Shown piece after piece: positions 34,513 to 43,400 of a stretch of DNA of 64,000 nucleotides. The notes beneath the pieces are model-generated. The model saw only the letters and a list, made by a program, of their open reading frames with translations, had not been told where the DNA came from and ran no database searches. The position numbers and the translations under genes are program-made. This DNA comes from JALHOM01 sp964444225. GTDB lineage: Bacteria > Patescibacteriota > Saccharimonadia > Saccharimonadales > 2-12-FULL-41-12. The stretch is taken from the NCBI GenBank assembly GCA_964444225.1, contig CAYUFM010000002.1, forward strand, positions 1 to 64,000. Reading direction: 5' to 3'. The stretch's first letter is position 1, and the number at the start of each line of letters is the position of its first letter.

Positions 34513-37500
34513 CTACTGAATAACGTGATAGTTGAACTTATATACAGCGCCATTAGCGGGTGCAGTATTTGTGCTAAGTGTAAAGTCTGTCGCAGTTTGG
34601 CTGACGTATGCCTGAAGAGTAGCCGAAGTACTGCCTACGGGAGTAATGGTTACTATTGGCGATATTCCATAAGGTGTTGCAAAAGTAAATTTCGCTAAAT
34701 CCCCAGTAGTTAGCGCACCTAAACTGGCAGTTGATATAGTGATAATTCCGGAACTATCATTACCGTCAACAGATACCGTTGCACCGTTAGCACTTGTTCC
34801 GGAAGCCCCTAATACGTTCGATGCGGGAGTATTGCCAGCGGTAATTATGTGGCCCGCTACAGTTATGCCGGCGTTAAATATAGCATTATTGTTAACCGTT
34901 AAGTTAGCAATAGTTGCCGTACCGGTGACTGATAGATTAAGTGTAGTTAAATTACCAGCAACATTTATATTTGCAAAATTGCCTGCCTGGATATTGTTGA
35001 TAATAGAGTTAATTGAACTGATTTGTGACTGAATACCAGCAATCTCGGCCTGCTGTTCCTGAACCGCCCCAACTAAAGGAGTAACTAAGCCTGCATAGTC
35101 CACACCAATATACTGATTAGGATCATCGGGATTAACAACTGATACAAATTCTGGGAATATTTGTTGTACCTGTTGAGCTATAAAACCAATTTTATTGCCA
35201 GGATTACTAGAGTCAATCCAATTGAAATTAACAGGCTGCAACTGATTAATCTTCGTAAGTGAATTTGATAACGACGTGACATTTGTTTTAAGCCTGCTGT
35301 CAGATGTACATGAAGTTCCGCCTGTGCCGTTACCGATCGTACATGTCGTACCAGTTCCCGTTACTACAAGATTAGACTTGTAGGTACCTCCACCAATATT
35401 GACATTTCCGCAAGCCGCTCCACACGCACCGGAACCCGCGCCTGGTGCAAAAAATATGTCAGCCCCAGATGTATTAGTCCTTATAACTAAATCATTGATT
35501 GCCGTTCCAGTAACCCAAGCGCTCGCACTTGCTGCAATTGCTATTTCAGACTTAATTGTTCCGCTTGCTGATATCCTAATGGCCATGTTACCACCAGAAG
35601 TATTATTGAACACTCCTAAGTAAGTTGCTGATGATGTTACATTGAATAGCCCATCTGTCATTGTAAGGTTGCCACCCAATGTTGTATGTCCAGCGTCACT
35701 TATAGAAAGTCCAACTAAGCCATTTATCCCTACTCCAGAAGTAGCGTAGTCCTCTCTGAATATCCTTAAGGTTCCAGCATTGTTGTCAATATTCCATAGG
35801 TTATTAGTTCCGGCATTTAAAGGCTCAAAGGTAATTCTTCCATTAGTACCATTGCCTACCCTGACCTGACCAATACTAGAGTTAACATTAAATAATGATG
35901 TGCCTGAAGCATTCTGGACTGTGAAGGTAGATGCCCCATTAGACTGAGCTTTAAATGTAGTTGCGCCTCCGTTTGCAATCTGCATAACCGTGACTGGTGT
36001 AGTCTGTTCATCAGTAATCTCAAGTATATTTGCAGTTGAAGACTTATGATTAACTTGTAAACTTATGACTGTGTTAGCAGCCGAAGTTCCGTCTACCTGC
36101 AATCGAGCTGCTGGGCTTGCAGAATTTATTCCAACACTTCTGTTAGTTGTATCTACGTCCAATACTGCCGACCCGGCTACACTAACTACCTGTAGAGCTG
36201 TAATGGAGTCAGATGTATTTTGAACTCTTAATCCCGAAGATAGAGATGTGGAGATTCTTCCATCACTATAGGTTGTACTGCCAGAACCCGTGACCACACC
36301 GCCCAAAAAATATCCCTGGAAGAACCTGTTATCTGCCGCAAAGGTTGTACCGGTACCTACTGCGCCAATGTTTCGGGCCGTATATTTTGTAATTGTGGCA
36401 TTACCAGTATATCCAGCAGTTGTGCCATAACTTACTGCCGGAGATACAGTAAGCGTTGCGGTCCCACCTCCTGAAGTTATGCGGGTATAATAGTCCTGAC
36501 CCGAACCACCGGTGTTATCAACAAGAATTATGTCACCGTTTGCAAAACCTCCTGCAGCCGCTAACACTATAGAGGTTACACTTATTCCACCCGTGCCAGA
36601 TGTGGTACCCGTAGTACCTGTTGCTACATTGTTGGCTAGCAAGGATCCATCATTATTAAAAATTAACGCATCTACTCCAGCGTCTTGTATTTTAAAGGAA
36701 CCATCCCCTAGTGTTGTACTAGTTGTTTGTAGGTTAAATAAAATACTAGGATCAGTTGCAGTATCCGCAGCATTAATAACTAAGTTTTTAGAGTTTGATA
36801 GTGCTATTGTTGCTGGACTTGAGCTATTGTCATAAGCTTGTTGTAAAGTTGTTGAACCTGTAGCCCCAACCGAGTACTGCCAACTTGCACCTCCGTTAGT
36901 ATTACTCCAAATGACAGTTGCTGACTGTCCCACCGATACGGCAGAACCCAGTAGCGTAAATGAAGTTGTTCCAATATTTGATATATATAAGAGTCGTCCA
37001 TAAGTTGTATTTGTAGTAGGAGTCGGTAGGGTCAAAGTTTGTCCAGCTGTTGTTTGCGCTACAGATATAGAGGTGTAGATATCAACAGTTGTAGCTGCAG
37101 TTCCTATAGATCCGCCTCCCGCAAAATTACTTAGCGCCAATGTGGAATTAATTGTGGAGCCATGATTTGTTAATTGACCCTGCCCAGCACCAGACCCCAG
37201 TACTATTCCTCCACTCCCAGCCTGAATAGTAGTAGTGCCCGTACTTGCCGTTGAGCCTATTGTTACAGTTTTAGCACCAGTACCTCCGGTGCCAAAGTTT
37301 AGTGATTGTGCTCCAGTTCCGGTACCAATAGATATTGTTCCTGTTTGAGCACCAGTACCACCAATAGTTATAGTGCCAGTTGTGAAGCCAGCTCCGATAT
37401 TAACAGCTCCTCCTGTGTTGGAATTAGAAATATTAACAGTTGTTGCACCTGCGCCATTGCCTATTAGTACAGAATTGGATCCACTTGAAGACCCAAGCGT

Positions 37501-39468
37501 TAAATTGCCAGTCTGTGCAGTACCACCAATAGTTATGGTACCAGTTGTGGTACTGGTACCTAGTGTATATGTAGTACCTGCAACACCGTCTAATGTGAAA
37601 TTTCCTGTCCCGGCTCTTAGATTCAGAGCTGTGGCACCAGTTGTATTACCAATATTGAGTGTTTGTGCATTAGCATTGTTACCTATGCTAATAGTTGCAG
37701 CCGACTGAAGTGTTATGTTGCCTGCAATCGTAGATCCAATTACAACTGTACTTGTGCTAGAAAGGGTGGCATTATTCCCGATATTAATGGTCTGCGCCAC
37801 TGCCCCGGTCGCATTACCTATTTGAACAGTATTAGCAATACCTCCTGTGCCCACATTAACTCCGCCTGTACCACCCTGGAGAGTTGTTGTACTAGTGCTA
37901 GTACTAGAGCCTATGGTAGTTGTATGTGCTGTAGCTGTTGTGCCAAAGTTACAAGCTCCAGTACCGCAATCTACTACGACTGATGTAGCGCCTGTGTTAT
38001 TCCCTATTGTAATAGTTTTTGCATTGGCACCTGTGCCCACGTTTATTGCTCCTGTTGTACCGCTATCTAGTGTGAGCGCTGTACCAGTTCCTGAATTAAT
38101 TGCCAAAGTACCATTAGCATTTAGAACTGTGCTTGTCCCTAGTGATACGGTACCACCACCACCCTGAATCGTTAGAGTGCCAGCCGAAGTACTCCATGTA
38201 GTAGCGACAGCAGATGTTAATGTTAATGCGCCAGAGCTGGTAGTCAGACTACTAGCTGCGTTACCCGATAGCGACACCGCCCCTGTACTCTGAGATAAGT
38301 TGCCAAGAATTGTCGTACCAGTAGCGGTAGTCGCAAAATATGTCGTTGCCCCATTATTGCTCTGCACTTCAAATAAGTTTGCTCCAATTGGCGTTCCATT
38401 ATCTCTGATTGTAAATGCACCTCTGGTCCCATCAACAACTATCTCTGGATTGGTTGAGTTATCATAAGCATTTTGTAAAGTTACTGCACCGCCAGAGCTA
38501 ACACAATCTGTCCAGGCACTGCCTTGGTAACACCTGAACTTATTGTCAAAGGTATTGTAGTACATGTATCCCTCAGCTCCACCAGCCGGATCTCCCGTAG
38601 TAGATTTTACATCTAGGGCTAAGTAGTCCGGCGAAGCTGAACCTACTCCACCAGCACCTACTTGGATTACACCAATAGTAGAGGTTCCTTGGGATTGGAG
38701 AATAATATTGCCAGAGCCGGAATTGATAGTGGTGGCAGAAGTACCACTTGATTTGCCAATAGTTATGCCGGTAGTGTTGTTGGTAGTACCGATAAGGATA
38801 CTTCCTGCTGTTTGGGTGGCTGTACCAACGTCTACTGTGATACTGCCTGAGTTGGAGGTAGTGCCGGTGGCATTACCAGATTGGATCGTGATGGCGTCAG
38901 AGTTAGTAGAAGCGGTAGCGGTATTAGAGCTTTTGACATTAGCAGACACTAAAGCATATGGGACAGATGCTAGTTTGAACCTCGGAGTCATTTCAGAATC
39001 TGCTGGAGTACAGGCCGCAAATGCACATGCGCCAGAGCCTCTAACTGTCATACCCAGCCAGACATCATCTTGCCAATTGACATCTGACTCATCAGCTAGA
39101 GAGTCGTAATTGCCTAAAGTAGCACTAAAATAGCCGTTGACTATCCTAACCCTTCTGTCGGGAGAGCCTCCGTTATAGTCGTGGGTTTCTGTCCACAGAG
39201 TAGAGCCTGCAGATGATACGTGATAGAGATTAAATTGAATATTGTAGTAACCGTCAGGAACTAGAGAACCTGAAGCATTCAGTAACCTACCCTGGAAGTT
39301 AATGGTAGCAGAGGTGCTAGCAGCGTAAGCTACGTCAACAGACGTGGTTGTGCGCGTATATGTATATGCGAGAGACGACAAGAAAATAAGGACAAAAGCA
39401 AATAGAAGGAGAAGTTTATGCATTGCTTCCCCAAAAGCCTTAATTGTTAGACCTTGGGTATTTTTCAT
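34513..39468 (-). CDS. Giant surface fibre protein with S74 intramolecular chaperone domain
   Basis: A 1651-aa protein. An N-terminal hydrophobic export segment (about 18-38) is followed by YTYTRT and the module NFQGRLLNASGSLVPDGYYN shared with the 40420-46017 protein. Most of the protein is low-complexity beta-repeat rich in Gly/Thr/Ser/Ala/Asn (units like TITIGG, TTTIQAGSG, NIGNTTGA), as in trimeric phage tail fibres. Near residue 1389 is a peptidase S74 domain: SDSRLKTNVTSL ... KIGFIAQQVQQIFPE. In phage endosialidase the Ser and Lys of this motif drive self-cleavage after trimer folding. Next comes a coiled coil (EQQAEIAGIQSQISSINS) and a further about 150-residue beta domain. It is a likely cell-surface adhesin. 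No LPxTG or C-terminal anchor is visible. Confidence 0.85.
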   Translation of the reverse strand: MKNTQGLTIKAFGEAMHKLLLLFAFVLIFLSSLAYTYTRTTTSVDVAYAASTSATINFQGRLLNASGSLVPDGYYNIQFNLYHVSSAGSTLWTETHDYNGGSPDRRVRIVNGYFSATLGNYDSLADESDVNWQDDVWLGMTVRGSGACAFAACTPADSEMTPRFKLASVPYALVSANVKSSNTATASTNSDAITIQSGNATGTTSNSGSITVDVGTATQTAGSILIGTTNNTTGITIGKSSGTSATTINSGSGNIILQSQGTSTIGVIQVGAGGVGSASPDYLALDVKSTTGDPAGGAEGYMYYNTFDNKFRCYQGSAWTDCVSSGGAVTLQNAYDNSTNPEIVVDGTRGAFTIRDNGTPIGANLFEVQSNNGATTYFATTATGTTILGNLSQSTGAVSLSGNAASSLTTSSGALTLTSAVATTWSTSAGTLTIQGGGGTVSLGTSTVLNANGTLAINSGTGTALTLDSGTTGAINVGTGANAKTITIGNNTGATSVVVDCGTGACNFGTTATAHTTTIGSSTSTSTTTLQGGTGGVNVGTGGIANTVQIGNATGAVAQTINIGNNATLSSTSTVVIGSTIAGNITLQSAATISIGNNANAQTLNIGNTTGATALNLRAGTGNFTLDGVAGTTYTLGTSTTTGTITIGGTAQTGNLTLGSSSGSNSVLIGNGAGATTVNISNSNTGGAVNIGAGFTTGTITIGGTGAQTGTISIGTGTGAQSLNFGTGGTGAKTVTIGSTASTGTTTIQAGSGGIVLGSGAGQGQLTNHGSTINSTLALSNFAGGGSIGTAATTVDIYTSISVAQTTAGQTLTLPTPTTNTTYGRLLYISNIGTTSFTLLGSAVSVGQSATVIWSNTNGGASWQYSVGATGSTTLQQAYDNSSSPATIALSNSKNLVINAADTATDPSILFNLQTTSTTLGDGSFKIQDAGVDALIFNNDGSLLANNVATGTTGTTSGTGGISVTSIVLAAAGGFANGDIILVDNTGGSGQDYYTRITSGGGTATLTVSPAVSYGTTAGYTGNATITKYTARNIGAVGTGTTFAADNRFFQGYFLGGVVTGSGSTTYSDGRISTSLSSGLRVQNTSDSITALQVVSVAGSAVLDVDTTNRSVGINSASPAARLQVDGTSAANTVISLQVNHKSSTANILEITDEQTTPVTVMQIANGGATTFKAQSNGASTFTVQNASGTSLFNVNSSIGQVRVGNGTNGRITFEPLNAGTNNLWNIDNNAGTLRIFREDYATSGVGINGLVGLSISDAGHTTLGGNLTMTDGLFNVTSSATYLGVFNNTSGGNMAIRISASGTIKSEIAIAASASAWVTGTAINDLVIRTNTSGADIFFAPGAGSGACGAACGNVNIGGGTYKSNLVVTGTGTTCTIGNGTGGTSCTSDSRLKTNVTSLSNSLTKINQLQPVNFNWIDSSNPGNKIGFIAQQVQQIFPEFVSVVNPDDPNQYIGVDYAGLVTPLVGAVQEQQAEIAGIQSQISSINSIINNIQAGNFANINVAGNLTTLNLSVTGTATIANLTVNNNAIFNAGITVAGHIITAGNTPASNVLGASGTSANGATVSVDGNDSSGIITISTASLGALTTGDLAKFTFATPYGISPIVTITPVGSTSATLQAYVSQTATDFTLSTNTAPANGAVYKFNYHVIQ

Positions 39469-39581
39469 TTTGTTTTTATTTTTATTTTAGGTCTTTTTGT
39501 TTTTTATTTTTGTTGACCTATACATAAGTATATGACTTTTTACAGATTAAACAACAGTAGTGAACAAATTTATTAATGGTT

Positions 39582-39590
39582 TTATCCACA
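39582..39590 (+). promoter_or_regulatory. Single DnaA-box consensus (TTATCCACA)
   Basis: A perfect 9-mer match to the DnaA box in the AT-rich region upstream of the 34513-39468 gene. A second variant (TTTTCCACA) lies near 46130 upstream of the other giant gene. One box is not an origin; chance is a fair explanation. Confidence 0.25.
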
Positions 39591-39611
39591 GTTTTTGAAT
39601 AAAAATAGTTG

Positions 39612-39633
39612 TTTATATCAAAAGTGATATAAA
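39612..39633. repeat. Perfect inverted repeat TTTATATCA-N4-TGATATAAA
   Basis: 9-bp perfect arms with a 4-bp spacer, between the giant surface-protein gene and the terminator at 39672. It is a candidate operator or hairpin. The rest of 39469-39720 is AT-rich with no gene. Confidence 0.5.
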
Positions 39634-39671
39634 CTAAAAATTAACAGATCAAAGCCCGGTGGGTAATGAAC

Positions 39672-39706
39672 AAAAAAGCGCTTCTTAATCAAGAAGCGCT
39701 TTTTTT
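39672..39706. terminator. Rho-independent terminator (bidirectional)
   Basis: 10-bp perfect stem AGCGCTTCTT / AAGAAGCGCT with loop AATC, flanked by an A-run on the left and a T-run on the right, so it works on both strands. It ends the frameshifted gene at 39721-40316 (minus strand). Confidence 0.9.
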
Positions 39707-39720
39707 AACAACTATTTTAC

Positions 39721-40316
39721 TTAGTAAACTGTAAAATAGAATGTATTCAATGAAGGTGCGCCACCAATACTTGTCATTGCGTCTGCTCCATTTACACATG
39801 TACCGGACAGATCATTGTCTAAAGAAGTTGAAGTTCCATATGGGCCAAATTCACCACCAGCTGTTGAGGAAGCAACTATCCCATTAAAACTAGAGGAAAC
39901 AGTTGGGCTAAGTTTAATACACACATTCTGTGTACCCACTCCCTCTACGTAGTCAATCCCCGGCTCAATACTTGCAACTCCACTTGAATGAGATAGATCT
40001 AATATGGGTGCATGAGTAACAGAATCATAAGTTACCCTTCCGTATGCCTTAATATCCCCATCACTACTCGGGCCTTGAGGGCCGGTTTGATTCCAGTTTA
40101 GAGCAGTTCGCCACCGGCACATGCTTGGCTAGGACTATCGACTACGCGAAGTGTTCCACTGTTATTTTTATAACAACCATGAATTACGCCAGATGTATCC
40201 GGTATCAATGCTTTAGCGACCGCCATAGTTGCCACCAACATAGCCAACGTAACCCCTACCGCTAAAATATTTGTCATTTTTATTCTAGTATTTAAGATTT
40301 TACTTAACATAAACAT
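39721..40316 (-). pseudogene. Secreted collagen-like/pilin-like protein gene with a -1 frameshift
   Basis: Two frames join into one about 198-aa protein. The first (40316 to 40098) has a hydrophobic N-terminal segment (MTNILAVGVTLAMLVATMAVA) and IPDTSGVIHGCYKNNSGTLRVVD, a motif common in secreted actinobacterial/CPR proteins. The second (to 39721) has TALNWNQTGPQGP, which in relatives directly follows this motif. Adding one base near 40107 restores GGETALNWNQ. It is therefore a sequencing error, a recent pseudogene, or frameshifting; no slippery heptamer is seen. The C-terminal part (about 120 aa) is beta-rich and ends SLNTFYFTVY. It lies between the two giant surface proteins. Confidence 0.8.
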
Positions 40317-40419
40317 TCCCTCCTGCTTAATTAAGCTTACGCATATATTGTATTAAAATAATTAAAAACCGTACTTATTAATAGAATAATTGTAAATTCT
40401 CAATAAAATGTATAGAAAA

Positions 40420-43400
40420 TTATCTTCTTGCAGTGGTCTGGCCATAAAGCTGGAAATAATCGAGCATTAATATATCCGTGCCAGTATTTGTTGTGAAGTT
40501 AAAGAATCCAGGCGCTAAACCTCTGCTGTCTGCAGGGTTTTTAATAGCAATCGTTACCGACGAAACAGTATATTGGTTTCCGTCGATAACAAAGATTGCA
40601 GAAGAAGTTCCTGTACCAGTAGCTGTTACCCTAACCTGTAAGCCCACCCAAGCATCCGTCGTAATAGCCACTCCACTATTTGCACAAGTCGCAGCCGTAC
40701 CGTCGCCATAACAGTAGCGCCAATTTGCGTTTGTAGCAGGATCAGCTTCCCACCAAACTCCTGCTGTAACGGCACCAGCGTATGTATCTGGTTGATTCGT
40801 AATTCCAACTCGCGCCTTAAATCCAGTCGTCTGTTGAACGGCAACACCACTCTTCATTACCATCCCAGGAGCTAGATACACAGAACCATATGGATTTGTG
40901 CTCCCAACTCCCAAAATCAAACCATATCCTGTGCTTGATGTCGTACCAGAACCCATAGCCCACACACCCGGATGGTCAACACTAGGATAAAGATAGTTCT
41001 GAGAACTTAATGTTAAAGCACTAGGAGTTCCCACGTATTGAACTCTCCAGTCATCACCATACTTACTACCATCGGTTGATGGATTAGACGGATCGCCATC
41101 CATGAACTCATAAGTCCAGTTGTAGCTCCTGTCTAATTGTGCCACCGAACAATCATCCCAAAATCCATCAGAGTAACATCTGTAGCCACCAGGCCCAGAA
41201 CTATTATAGTAAGTTCCTCCATTTACACCAGTTGGGTCACCGGAGGTATTTTTGGTATCTAGCACCAAGAGAACACCAGTGCCATCGGCTGTTGCACTAC
41301 CTATTTGAACTCGTAAATTAGTGGAGTCGACAACGAGAACACTTGCAGCACTAGCATTTTGTACCTGGAAGGCAGTTGTAGAATTTGTCTGATTTTTGAA
41401 CGTAGTCGCTCCACCATCCGCAATAGTCAACACATCTGTCGCCGTTGCTGTAGTGTCTCTGACCCTTAATAAGTTACCCGTTCCAGCAGATTGAATATCC
41501 AAGCCACCAGTTGCACCAGTAGACAATTGATCTATGGTTGCTACATAACTACTGTCCGTTCCGCCAGAGGCCGGGTTACGGAATATAAGGGAGTCATCTG
41601 CAGAACTAAGAGCAATAATACTATCACTACCATCGGCGTCTCCATCATAAGCACTTTGCAGAGTTGATGATCCTCCACCACTATTACAATCTGCCCACGC
41701 CCCGTTTTCATAACATCTAAATTTATTAAGATTAGAGTTATAGTACATAGCTCCATTTACTCCTGTTGGATCGCCTGCAGTATTTTTAGTGTCAAGCACA
41801 AAAGCAACGCCTGTTGCATCGGCTGTGCTCTCACCGATCCTTATACGGCTATTTGTTGTATCTACAGAGAACAAATCAGCTCCAGCTGATTCTTCTATCA
41901 AAAATCCTGACGTAGAGTTGGTGGTATTCTTAAATGTTGTTCCGCCATCACTACCCACACCTAGAGGATAAGATCCGCCAGAAGAATTATTCCATAGATA
42001 AAAACCGCCACTTCCTCTAGGTCCAGTATTATCGACACCGATTCCCCATTTATAGCTAGTGGCCTGGAATAATTTAAGCTCCGAGTTAGCATAACCAGCA
42101 GAACCACCTATAGATACATAGGCATAGCTCGCATCAGAAGTATCAACCGATAACACCTTATTGCCAGCTGCACTTTGAACCTGGAAAACATTCGCCGAGT
42201 TTGTGGTTGGCTGTACAATAACGCTCCCTGCCGTGCCTGAACCAGTCGCAGAACCACTGGTAAGGTATAAGCTGCCTCCGTTATTATTACCTGAACCACC
42301 TGCGTTACCACCATAGATTCTAACCGCACCACCAGCCGAACCAGTTGTTGTGGTAGCTCCAGCGCCACCTTTAATCGACAAAGTTGCCCCAGCCGTACCT
42401 GCCGTACTAGAACCAGTAGCATTAAGTGTAAATGAGTTAGGCGTCCCTGCTGTACCAGCTGCGTTAGCTGCATTACCATAATAAACATCGCCTGTTGATG
42501 TAGAGAAATACTGGACGCCAGTTCCGTTGATCATAAATTGTAGAGCGTTATTGTCTGATGTTCCCAGTAAGGCTTTTGTGCCAAAGCTATTGCCTCCCTG
42601 CAAGAAAGCTGCCCCGCTACCAGCAGAAGTCCACTTAACCCCATCCCAGATTAGGCTAAGTGATGTACCAGCTAGTACTGTGAAGGTTGAACCACCGCTA
42701 GGTGTTAGGCTAAAGCTAGCACTACCAACGTTTGTTAGATAAAGGAATCTACCTGAAGTAGTTACGGTTGGAGCTGGTACTGTAAGGGTTTGACTGCCGG
42801 TAGTTTGGTTAACCGTTATATATGTATATATGTCTACGGTTGTAGCTGCTGAACCTATTGAACCACCAGTAGCAAAGTTAGTTAGGGCTAAAGCTGTGTT
42901 TCTAGTAGCACCGTTGTTAACTAGCAGGCCACTGCCAGCTGATGCACCGAGGACTGTACTAGCACTGTTGATGGTGGTAGTACCGGAACCGGTGAGACCT
43001 AGGCTTAGGTTGGAGCCAGTAGTATCTACGTTTAGTAAGGTACTGCCTGAGGCATTCTGGACATTAAGAGCTGTAGTAGAGTTAGTTGAAGTCCTAATAC
43101 CAACAGAACCAGTGCCAGTTACATAGAAAGCTCGGTTATGAATCCTGTAAGCCTGAGAAGCATTGGTTGAGCTAGCAGACAATGTCATATGTGTAGCATC
43201 CGTGAAGCCAGTTATTGTGTACTTATTGCCGTTAGCAAAGATGAACTCATTACCTACCATGTCAGCTGTCCAGGTTGTACCAGAACCTACGACAGTAGCT
43301 GAAGCTGATGTTTCTGCTGTACCTGTGTCATATATATCTGGAGAAATACTGAATAGATCAGTTGGTGCAGTTGTACCGATACCAATCTTAGTGGTAGATG

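Noticed and set aside
37373..39109. Val/Pro-rich plus-strand frames opposite the giant fibre gene
   Set aside because: They arise from reading Gly/Thr-rich repeats backwards; composition mirrors the sense repeats.
39469..39720. Chromosome replication origin
   Set aside because: Only a single DnaA box is present and dnaA/dnaN are not in the window.
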